A DNA stretch of 64,000 nucleotides from Methylobacterium nonmethylotrophicum. Lineage in GTDB: Bacteria > Pseudomonadota > Alphaproteobacteria > Rhizobiales > Beijerinckiaceae. Below the pieces are notes generated by a model. It was not told where the DNA came from. It saw only the letters and a list, made by a program, of their open reading frames with translations, and ran no database searches. How positions within the stretch are numbered: the stretch's first letter is position 1; every line of letters begins with the position of its first letter. Position numbers and translations under genes: made by a program. Shown in pieces: positions 57,323 through 64,000 of this stretch. The DNA lies in assembly GCF_004745635.1 (NCBI RefSeq), contig NZ_SRLB01000020.1, positions 1 to 64,000 on the forward strand. Direction: 5' to 3'.

Positions 57323-58105
57323 TCAGATCGACCGCACGGCCCCGCCATCCACCCGGATCATGCTGCCGGTGACGTAGGAGGCGCGCTCCGAGGCCAGGAA
57401 GCAGGCCACGTCGGCGAATTCCTGCACGCGGCCGTAGCGCTTGGCGGGGATCGCCGCGCGGGCGGCCTCGGCGATCTCCTCGCGCGACTTGCCCTGCGCC
57501 TTGGCGTTGGCGGTGTCGAGCTCGCCGGTGCGGTCGGTCTCGATGCGGCCGGGCAGGATCATGTTGACGGTGACGCCGTCCGCCGCGACCTCGGCCGAGA
57601 GCGTCTTGGCCCAGCCGGCGATCGAGGCGCGCAGGGCGTTCGACATCACCAGGTTCGGGATCGGCTGCTCGACGCCGCTCGAGGCCACCACCACGATGCG
57701 GCCGAAACCGGCCTGGCGCATGCCCGGCAGGACGAGGCCGGCGAGGCGGAAGACCGGGGTTACCATCGCCTCGAACTGGGGCGTCCAGGCCTCCGGCTGC
57801 ACGGTCAGCGCGGTGCCGGCCGGCGGACCGCCGGTATTGGCGATCAGGATGTCGACGCCGCCGAGATGCTCCTGCGCCGCAGCAAAGATCGCCTCGACGT
57901 TCTCCTTCAGGCTGCCCACGAAGGCGTGCGCGCGGCCCTGGCCGCGGGCGTTGATCGCCGCCACCGCCTCGTCGAGGCGCTCGGCGGTGCGGGCGGTGAG
58001 CAGCACGTCCGCGCCCTCGGCCGCCAGGGCCTCGGCGATGCCGCGCCCGAGGCCGCGGCTGGACGACAGGACGAGGGCGCGCTTGCCCTTGAGACCGAGA
58101 TCCAT
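57323..58105 (-). CDS. SDR-family oxidoreductase lacking the canonical Tyr-x3-Lys
   Basis: The 260-residue protein has the SDR dinucleotide motif (ALVLSSSRGLGRGIAEAL, residues 10-27) and an NTGG in place of NNAG (LIANTGGPPAG). At the catalytic position it reads ASSGVEQPIPNLVMSNALRAS, so the Ser is near but the Tyr and Lys of YxxxK are replaced (Met and Leu/Arg). The ending YVTGSMIRVDGGAVRSI is normal. A known group of SDR proteins has this NxxxSNxLR pattern; substrate and catalytic competence are unclear. Confidence 0.85.
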   Translation of the reverse strand: MDLGLKGKRALVLSSSRGLGRGIAEALAAEGADVLLTARTAERLDEAVAAINARGQGRAHAFVGSLKENVEAIFAAAQEHLGGVDILIANTGGPPAGTALTVQPEAWTPQFEAMVTPVFRLAGLVLPGMRQAGFGRIVVVASSGVEQPIPNLVMSNALRASIAGWAKTLSAEVAADGVTVNMILPGRIETDRTGELDTANAKAQGKSREEIAEAARAAIPAKRYGRVQEFADVACFLASERASYVTGSMIRVDGGAVRSI

Positions 58106-58185
58106 GGTGTGTCCTCCCGTGATTGCGAAGCTCGTTCGATCGCGGCAGGCACTAACACGAGTGCCCGCCCACTCCCACCCGCCGC

Positions 58186-59577
58186 TCAGGCCGTCTCGCC
58201 GGCGAGCCGCTTGAGCCAGCCTTCCGCCTGCGCCCGCACGTTGTCCGGGGCGGTGCCGCCGTAGCTGGTGCGGCTCTTCACCGAGTTCTCGACCCCGAGC
58301 ACGGCGTAGACCGCCTCGGTGATCCGCGGCTCCTCCGCCTGCATCACCGCCAGCGGCAGCGCCTCGAGGCCGATGCCGCGGGACGAGGCCTCGCCGACGA
58401 GGCGGCCCGTCACGTGGTGGGCGTCGCGGAAGGGAAGGCCGAGCTCGCGCACCAGCCAGTCGGCCAGATCCGTGGCGGTGGCGTAGCCGGAGCCGGCCGC
58501 GCTTTTCAGCACCTCCGGCACCGGCTCAAGGTCCCGCACCATGCCGGCCATGGCGGCGAGGCACAGCGAGAGGGTCTGGAGCGCGTCGAAGGTGCCCTCC
58601 TTGTCCTCCTGCATGTCCTTCGAATAGGCGAGCGGCAGGCCCTTCATGACGATGAGCAGGCCCGACAGGGCGCCGATGATCCGGCCGGACTTCGCCCGCA
58701 CCAGCTCGGCGGCGTCGGGGTTGCGCTTCTGGGGCATGATCGAGGAGCCGGTGGTGAACCGGTCCGACAGCTTGACGAAGCCGAACTGGGCCGAGGTCCA
58801 GACCACGATCTCCTCGGCGAAGCGCGACAGGTGCACGGCGGCGATGGCCGCCGCCGACAGGGCTTCGAGGGCGAAGTCGCGGTCGGCGACCGAATCGAGC
58901 GAGTTCGCGGTCGGCCGGTCGAAGCCGAGGTTCTTCGCCGTGGCATGGCGGTCGATCGGGAACGAGGTGCCGGCGAGCGCCGCGGCCCCGAGCGGGCACT
59001 CGTTGAGGCGGGCGCGGGCGTCGCGGAACCGGCCGCGGTCGCGGTTCAGCATCTCGACATAGGCCAGCAGATGGTGGCCGAAGGTGACGGGCTGGGCCGA
59101 TTGCAGGTGGGTGAAGCCCGGCATCACCGTGCCGGCGTGCTTGAGCGCCAGCTCGGCCATGGCCTGCTGCAGGTCGGCGGCCTGGGCGTCGAGGGCGTCG
59201 AGGGTGTCGCGCACCCACAGCCGCATGTCGGTGGCGACCTGGTCGTTGCGCGAGCGCGCGGTGTGGAGCCGCCCGGCCGCCGGGCCGACGATCTCGCGCA
59301 ACCGGCTCTCCACGCTCATGTGGATGTCCTCGAGGTCGCGCCGGAACGCGAACGAGCCGGCCTCGATCTCGTCCCGGACGGTCTTGAGCCCGGCCTCGAT
59401 CTTCGCCACATCCTCGGCCGGCAGGATCCCCGCCTGGCCCAGCATCGCGACGTGGGCGAGCGAGCCCCGGATGTCCTGGGGGGCGAGGCGCTTGTCGAAG
59501 CCGATGGAGGCGTTGATCTCCTCCATGATCTCGGCGGGGCCGCTCGCGAAGCGCCCGCCCCACATCCGGTTGCTCAT
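58186..59577 (-). CDS. argH: Argininosuccinate lyase
   Basis: The 463-residue enzyme begins SNRMWGGRFASGPAEIMEEI and shows RLHTARSRNDQVATDMRLW, the QPVTFGHHLLAY segment, and the fumarase/lyase signature GSSIMPQKRNPDAAELVR near residue 285. It cleaves argininosuccinate to arginine and fumarate, the last step of arginine synthesis, for which argD and argF lie elsewhere in the window. Its ATG (59577-59575) overlaps, on the opposite strand, that of the tlpA-like gene. Confidence 0.96.
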   Translation of the reverse strand: MSNRMWGGRFASGPAEIMEEINASIGFDKRLAPQDIRGSLAHVAMLGQAGILPAEDVAKIEAGLKTVRDEIEAGSFAFRRDLEDIHMSVESRLREIVGPAAGRLHTARSRNDQVATDMRLWVRDTLDALDAQAADLQQAMAELALKHAGTVMPGFTHLQSAQPVTFGHHLLAYVEMLNRDRGRFRDARARLNECPLGAAALAGTSFPIDRHATAKNLGFDRPTANSLDSVADRDFALEALSAAAIAAVHLSRFAEEIVVWTSAQFGFVKLSDRFTTGSSIMPQKRNPDAAELVRAKSGRIIGALSGLLIVMKGLPLAYSKDMQEDKEGTFDALQTLSLCLAAMAGMVRDLEPVPEVLKSAAGSGYATATDLADWLVRELGLPFRDAHHVTGRLVGEASSRGIGLEALPLAVMQAEEPRITEAVYAVLGVENSVKSRTSYGGTAPDNVRAQAEGWLKRLAGETA

Positions 59578-60220
59578 GTCCTCACCTCGCCTCGCATCCT
59601 CGCGGACCGCCCGCCTCGCCCTCGCGGGGGGCCTTCTCGCCGTCCTCGGCCTCGGGGCTGCCCTATACGGGCTTGGCCACCGGAGCAACGGCGGCGCCTG
59701 CCCGCTCGGGGCCGCCACCGCCGCCCGGGTCGCACCGCTCTCCCGCGGCGAGGTCGCGGCGCTCCAGGTCGATCCCGACCCGAAGCCCGCGCCGGCCATC
59801 ACCTTCACCGGGCCGGACGGGCAGCCGCGCACCCTGGCCGACCTCAAGGGCCGCACGGTGCTGCTCAACCTGTGGGCGACGTGGTGCGCGCCGTGCAAGG
59901 CGGAGATGCCGGCCCTCGACCGGCTGCAGGGCACGCTCGGAGGACAGGACTTCGAGGTGGTGGCGCTCAACCTCGACACCCGCAACCTCGACCGGCCGCC
60001 GCTCTGGATGAAGGAGAACGGGATCACGCGGCTCGCCTACTACGCCGACCCGGCCGGCCGGGCGCTGCCGGTGCTGCAGAAGAGCGGCGAGGTCGTCGGG
60101 CTGCCCACCACCCTGCTGATCGACCCGGCCGGCTGCGAGATCGGCGTGATGAAGGGCCCGGCGGAATGGGCGAGCGAGGACGCCTTGAGGCTGGTGCGGG
60201 CGGCGCTCGGGCGGGGGTGA
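59576..60220 (+). CDS. tlpA: TlpA-family thiol-disulfide reductase
   Basis: The 214-residue protein has an N-terminal membrane anchor (RLALAGGLLAVLGLGAALYGLG, residues 13-34) and a periplasmic thioredoxin-fold domain with the active CxxC in VLLNLWATWCAPCKAEMPALD near residue 105, and the cis-Pro in GLPTTLLIDPAG. An extra cysteine pair (GACPLG, AGCEIG) is typical for Bradyrhizobium TlpA. It reduces cytochrome oxidase assembly partners. The gene is head-to-head with argH, a neighbourhood known from other Rhizobiales. Confidence 0.9.
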   Translation: MSSPRLASSRTARLALAGGLLAVLGLGAALYGLGHRSNGGACPLGAATAARVAPLSRGEVAALQVDPDPKPAPAITFTGPDGQPRTLADLKGRTVLLNLWATWCAPCKAEMPALDRLQGTLGGQDFEVVALNLDTRNLDRPPLWMKENGITRLAYYADPAGRALPVLQKSGEVVGLPTTLLIDPAGCEIGVMKGPAEWASEDALRLVRAALGRG

Positions 60221-60267
60221 GCCGGCCCGCGTTGATCCAGCTCACGATTCCTGGCAGGCCCGGGCCC

Positions 60268-61488
60268 ATGCAGGACACCCGCTCCCCTCGCCCCTACCCC
60301 CGGCGCCTGCCGCGCCCGCTCTCGGCCCTGCGCAACCTGCTGGTCAGCAGCGCCGGCGGCGGCCTCGTGCTGATGGCGAGCGCGGTGCTGGCGCTCATCG
60401 TCGCCAACGGCCCCTACGGCGACGGCTACGCCCGGGCGCTGCACGCGTATCTCGGCCCGTTGAGCCTGCTGCACTGGATCAACGACGGCCTGATGGCGGT
60501 GTTCTTCCTGCTCGTCGGGCTCGAGATCAAGCGCGAGATCCTGGACGGGGGCCTGCGCACCTGGCCCGACCGGGCGCTGCCGGGCATCGCGGCGCTCGGC
60601 GGCATGGCGATGCCGGCGCTCGTCTACGTCGCGGTCAACCTCTCCTCCCCGGCGACCCTGCGGGGCTGGGCGATCCCGGCGGCCACCGACATCGCCTTCG
60701 CGCTCGGCGTGCTGGCGGTGCTGGGCAACCGGGCGCCGGTCTCGCTCAAGGTCTTCCTCACCGCCCTCGCGATCCTCGACGACCTCGGGGCCGTGGTGAT
60801 CATCGCGCTGTTCTACACCGCCGACCTGTCCTGGCCGATGCTGGCGCTCGCCGGCGCGGTGACGGCGATGCTGGCGGTGCTCAACCGCGTGGGGCTGCGG
60901 CGGCTCGGGCCCTACCTGATCCTCGGCGCGGTGCTGTGGCTCCTGGTGCTGCGCTCCGGCCTCCACGCCACCGTAGCGGGCGTGGTCCTGGCGCTGGCGA
61001 TCCCCTTGCGGGCGAGCCCCGGCCGGCCCGACGACGGGCACTCGCCGCTGCACCTCCTCGAGCACGCGCTCCAGCCCTGGGTCGCCTACGGCATCCTGCC
61101 GGTCTTCGGCTTCGCCAATGCGGGCGTCTCGCTCGCCGGGCTGACGCCCTCGGCGCTGCTCGCCCCCGTCACCCTCGGGGTCGCGGCGGGCCTGTTTCTC
61201 GGCAAGCAGGTCGGGGTGTTCGGCGGCGTCTGGCTCGCGGTGCGCACCGGCCTCGCGCCCAAGCCCGCGGGCGCCACCTGGCGCCACGTCTACGGCGTGG
61301 CGCTCCTCTGCGGCATCGGCTTCACCATGAGCCTGTTCATCGGCGGCCTCGCCTTCGCGGGCGCGCCCGAGTTCGACACCGAGACGAAGCTCGGGGTGAT
61401 CCTGGGCTCGGTGCTCTCCACGCTCGCCGGCGCCCTGGTTCTGTCGCTGGGCGGGAGAGAGGCGGTGAAGCCGGCGGTTGCGGAGTAG
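60268..61488 (+). CDS. nhaA: NhaA Na+/H+ antiporter
   Basis: The 406-residue protein has the NhaA family sequence: LHWINDGLMAVFFLLVGLEIKREIL near the front, IPAATDIAFALGVLAVLGNRAP, and the ion-binding aspartate pair in ALAILDDLGAVVIIALFYT near residue 172, followed by GIGFTMSLFIGGLAF. About twelve membrane helices are expected. It exchanges sodium for protons at alkaline pH. It begins 47 bases after tlpA and may be co-transcribed. Confidence 0.95.
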   Translation: MQDTRSPRPYPRRLPRPLSALRNLLVSSAGGGLVLMASAVLALIVANGPYGDGYARALHAYLGPLSLLHWINDGLMAVFFLLVGLEIKREILDGGLRTWPDRALPGIAALGGMAMPALVYVAVNLSSPATLRGWAIPAATDIAFALGVLAVLGNRAPVSLKVFLTALAILDDLGAVVIIALFYTADLSWPMLALAGAVTAMLAVLNRVGLRRLGPYLILGAVLWLLVLRSGLHATVAGVVLALAIPLRASPGRPDDGHSPLHLLEHALQPWVAYGILPVFGFANAGVSLAGLTPSALLAPVTLGVAAGLFLGKQVGVFGGVWLAVRTGLAPKPAGATWRHVYGVALLCGIGFTMSLFIGGLAFAGAPEFDTETKLGVILGSVLSTLAGALVLSLGGREAVKPAVAE

Positions 61489-61557
61489 GGTCGCGCTGGC
61501 GGGACGCGACGCCTCCGGAAGGTGATATTCTCGACACGGTGCCGTTCATCCAACCCG

Positions 61558-61682
61558 CGACCTCATCCTGAGGTGCTGTGCGATCGAAGATCGTACAGCC
61601 TCGAAGGAGGCCTCCAGAGACCTTGGCGATGTCTGGAAGCCTCCTTCGAGGCGAGCAAAGCTCGCACCTCAGGATGAGGTCG
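61558..61682. repeat. Large imperfect palindrome with 18-bp arms, copy 2
   Basis: Arms identical to those at 39242-39383 occur at 61558-61575 and 61665-61682 (CGACCTCATCCTGAGGTG and its inverse). The inner stem is CCTCGAAGGAGGC paired with GCCTCCTTCGAGG. It lies between convergent genes and might serve to end their transcripts. Confidence 0.85.
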
Positions 61683-61721
61683 TGAGCAGGATGAAACGCT
61701 TTCTACGGTCGAACAGGCGCG

Positions 61722-63317
61722 TCAGTTCGCCGGCTGCGAGGCCGCGACGCGGTTGCGGTTCGCGCCTTCGGTGCGCTTGCCGGTCTCCGGCGTCTTGCCC
61801 TCGCCCGGCTTCGCGGCTTCGCCGGCCTTGGCGGCGGGCTTGGCCTCGGACGGCTTGCCTTCGGCGGGCTTGGTCTCGGCCTTCTTCGCGGGCGCCGGAT
61901 TGAGCCCGTCGACCTTCGCGGTGGTAGCCTCGTGGTGGGCGGCCGGGGTCGGGTGCAGGCGCGCGGTGACCTTCTTCGGCAGGGGCACGGCCGGCGAGAT
62001 CGCCGCGACCGGGGTGGTGTCGGCGGCCGGCAGGGCGGCGGGGGCGACCGGGGGCGCCGCCGGGGCGCCGCCGAACAGGTTGCCGAGGAGCTTGCGGTAG
62101 CCGGACAGGTCGCCGTCGGCGCTCGCCACCGTGATGGGGGCGGCCGGAGAGGCCGGGGCCGCGGCGGCCGCGGCGGCCGCCTCGCGGGTCGGGATCGGCG
62201 CCGGGTTCGACGCCGGCGCCGCGAAGGCGAGGGCCGTGGGCTTGGTGCCGGGCTTGGTCTTGTCGTGCTTCGGGTCGTTCTTGGCCAGCAGGACCGGCTT
62301 CGCCTTCGGCTCGATGACGATTTCCTCCGGCGCCGCCGCCAGGGCCTCGGGCCGGCTGATCACCCCCATGTTCGGCCGCGGCTGAGCCTGCTCGGCGAAG
62401 AGCTGGGTGCTCGGCGAGGAGTCGCGGAAGAACGGGTGCTGGCCGCCGTCCTGGTAGACGAGGCGGGTCGCCGCGGTGCCCTTGGCGACCAGCTCAGCCA
62501 CCTCGACCTCGTCCTTCTCGCGCTTGGCGACGACGACGGGGTCGACCTTGGGGTTGCAGGCGCCCGCCGCGGCGTCCTGGCCGCCGAAGACGTAGCGCGT
62601 GCCACACACCCCGACCCGCGGCTCCTCGTGCAGGGCCTCGAAGTAGTCCGAGCCCTCCTTCAGGTTCTTCCAGAAGCCGATATGCGGGTCGTTGCGGAAC
62701 TTGGCGAGGTTCTGCGCCGTCATCCGGAACGGGTAGGACTGGAACTGGAACGCCCGCTGCCCCCCCGCGAAGGCTTCGCGGGCGATGGCGTAGATCTCCG
62801 AGATCGCCTCGTCCGTCATCGCGAAGCAGCCGGCCGAGGAGCAGGTGCCGTGCACCATCAGGTAGCTGCCGGTGCGGCCGTTGGCGCGGTCGAAGGCGTT
62901 GGGATAGCCGGTGTCGAAGGAGAGGTAGTAGGACGAGTTCGGGTTCATCTGGCCCATCGTGATGGGATAGAACCCTTCGGGCGCCTGCCGGTCGCCCTCC
63001 CGGACCTTCGGCCCGAGCTGGCCCGACCAGCGGCAGATCGGGAAGGTCTTCAGGAGCGCGTACTGGCCGTCCGCCCCGCGCTTCCACACCTCCATCTCCG
63101 ATTCCTTCTTGAAGGCCCGGATCAGGATCGGGTCGCGGGGCGACATGTTCTTGGTCGCCATCAGGGCGACGGTCTTCTGCGGGATCGGCTCGCGGGCGCG
63201 GGCCGAGCCGGCGGCGGAGAAGCCCGCATCCTGGCACGCCCCGAGGGACAGGGCGAGGGCGAGGCCACTCGCCGCCAGCACCGGACGCATCGCCAGACGC
63301 CCTTTCAGCCGCACCAT
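61722..63317 (-). CDS. L,D-transpeptidase-like lipoprotein with long C-terminal tail
   Basis: The 531-residue protein from ATG 63317 has a lipoprotein signal (LALALSLGACQDAG, lipobox LGAC near residue 28), then a YafK-type L,D-transpeptidase domain (about 60-270: FKKESEMEVWKR, APEGFYPITMGQMNPNSSYYLSF, GSYLMVHGTCSSAGCFAMTDEAI). The catalytic cysteine lies in SSAGCFAM and the histidine in MVHGT. The last 240 residues are a Pro/Ala/Lys-rich low-complexity tail (KPAEGKPSEAKPAAKAGEAA). It probably modifies peptidoglycan from the outer or inner membrane. Confidence 0.88.
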   Translation of the reverse strand: MVRLKGRLAMRPVLAASGLALALSLGACQDAGFSAAGSARAREPIPQKTVALMATKNMSPRDPILIRAFKKESEMEVWKRGADGQYALLKTFPICRWSGQLGPKVREGDRQAPEGFYPITMGQMNPNSSYYLSFDTGYPNAFDRANGRTGSYLMVHGTCSSAGCFAMTDEAISEIYAIAREAFAGGQRAFQFQSYPFRMTAQNLAKFRNDPHIGFWKNLKEGSDYFEALHEEPRVGVCGTRYVFGGQDAAAGACNPKVDPVVVAKREKDEVEVAELVAKGTAATRLVYQDGGQHPFFRDSSPSTQLFAEQAQPRPNMGVISRPEALAAAPEEIVIEPKAKPVLLAKNDPKHDKTKPGTKPTALAFAAPASNPAPIPTREAAAAAAAAPASPAAPITVASADGDLSGYRKLLGNLFGGAPAAPPVAPAALPAADTTPVAAISPAVPLPKKVTARLHPTPAAHHEATTAKVDGLNPAPAKKAETKPAEGKPSEAKPAAKAGEAAKPGEGKTPETGKRTEGANRNRVAASQPAN

Positions 63318-63595
63318 GGGAACCCCGCCTTCTCGCCGTCGGACCGCCGGCACCCTGACGCCGCGGACCGGTCTTCCCAACCCCATAGCTTCGTTAAACT
63401 TACCCGGCTCTTACCGCAAGAACGGCCAAGATTGCGGGGATTCGCTCAACAGGCGCGCCGGCCAAGCAAGCCGGCGCACACTCACACGGGGCTCATGCGC
63501 GAAGACATCCGCCCCGTCTTCGGCAAATTGAAGGCCGGCGCGTGTCTGGCTCGTGCCATTTGTGAGGGGCTGTGGATGGCGGGGATTGCCCCGGG

Positions 63596-64000
63596 TCAGA
63601 GGCTCCGGCCGATCTCCAGGAACTTCTGCGCCCGGCGGTCGCGCAGGGCGTCGGCATCGAGGGCGGAGAGCGGCTCCAGGGCCGCGGCGATCGCCTCGCC
63701 GGTCGCCCGGATCGCCGCTTGGCCGTCGCGGTGGGCGCCGCCGGTGGGCTCGGGCACGATGCCGTCGATGACGCCGAGGCGCAAAAGATCCTGGGCGGTG
63801 ATCTTCATGGCGGTGGCGGCATCCTGGGCCCGGCCGGCATCGCGCCACAGGATCGAGGCGGCGCCCTCCGGCGAGATCACGCTGTAGATCGCGTGTTCGA
63901 GCATCAGGACCGTGTTGGCGGTGGCGAGGGCGATGGCGCCGCCCGAGCCCCCCTCCCCGATCACCACCGTGACGTTGGGGGTCGGCAGGCCGAGGCAGGC
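63596..64000 (-). CDS. accA: Acetyl-CoA carboxylase carboxyltransferase alpha subunit (3' part)
   Basis: The gene runs off the window's right edge; the visible 134 residues are its C-terminus: ACLGLPTPNVTVVIGEGGSGG, AIALATANTVLMLEHAIYSV, ISPEGAASILWRDAGRAQDA and AMKITAQDLLRLGVIDGIVPEP, ending FLEIGRSL. These are typical of AccA, which transfers the carboxyl group to acetyl-CoA in fatty acid synthesis together with AccD. The start lies beyond the window. Confidence 0.95.
   Translation of the reverse strand, partial: ACLGLPTPNVTVVIGEGGSGGAIALATANTVLMLEHAIYSVISPEGAASILWRDAGRAQDAATAMKITAQDLLRLGVIDGIVPEPTGGAHRDGQAAIRATGEAIAAALEPLSALDADALRDRRAQKFLEIGRSL

Overview
The window is high-GC DNA from an alphaproteobacterium, most likely Methylobacterium/Methylorubrum (Rhizobiales). 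The evidence is a periplasmic FDH3-type formate dehydrogenase cluster with its DUF3305/DUF3306/TorD accessory genes, a NepR-type anti-sigma protein, DUF1236 and DUF6894 proteins, a tRNA-His without an encoded G-1, and house-keeping genes (argF, argD, argH, hslO, nhaA, accA) of alphaproteobacterial type. The genus is an inference from gene content; no marker gene search was possible.

Region 1-12092 is accessory and mobile. It opens with a frameshifted IS701-type transposase and an IS481 element that cut off the end of a FitA-like antitoxin gene. Next comes a compact MOBF mobilization module: a TrwC/TraA-like relaxase-helicase and a small TrwA-like protein on the minus strand, and, divergently, a three-gene StbABC-like operon followed by a VirD4/TraG-type coupling protein. 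The intergenic region between the two operons carries about ten GCCGT-type repeats phased at roughly one DNA turn. No type IV secretion genes are visible, so the module looks mobilizable rather than self-transmissible. Behind it sits an AT-rich cargo gene for a stand-alone FtsH-peptidase (M41)-like zinc protease, then a decayed IS3-family element that truncated the last codons of a resident gene. That junction can be reconstructed to the base.

Region 12595-26680 is the formate dehydrogenase locus: a WD40-cytochrome c fusion, a large Fe-S protein, and a plus-strand run of accessory proteins (DUF4444 ligase-like, DUF6505, DUF6352, DUF3305, DUF3306, TorD chaperone) leading to a small Tat protein, the Mo/W catalytic subunit (Cys at the active site), the Fe-S beta subunit, the cytochrome b gamma subunit and two small exported proteins. 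Together they should oxidise formate in the periplasm and pass electrons to the quinone pool.

Region 26700-47000 is core metabolism and maintenance: LysE exporter, PRC-barrel protein, Hsp33, argF-argD, RidA, a glycerophosphodiesterase, an MBL hydrolase, an overlapping exonuclease-ligase-YjbQ operon for DNA repair, a TPR-methyltransferase, an aspartate-type aminotransferase, a LuxR-type regulator, a repeat-rich DUF1236 protein, a tartrate/isopropylmalate-type dehydrogenase and a ClC channel. Region 47000-64000 has tRNA-His, two L,D-transpeptidases, two transglutaminase-like proteins, a NepR-pseudoreceiver fusion, a lytic transglycosylase-like protein, many small exported or Methylobacterium-type proteins, a probable small RNA with an anti-Shine-Dalgarno stretch, an SDR enzyme, argH and tlpA sharing overlapping start codons, nhaA and the 3' part of accA at the right edge. 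Two kinds of palindromic intergenic repeats recur across the chromosomal part.
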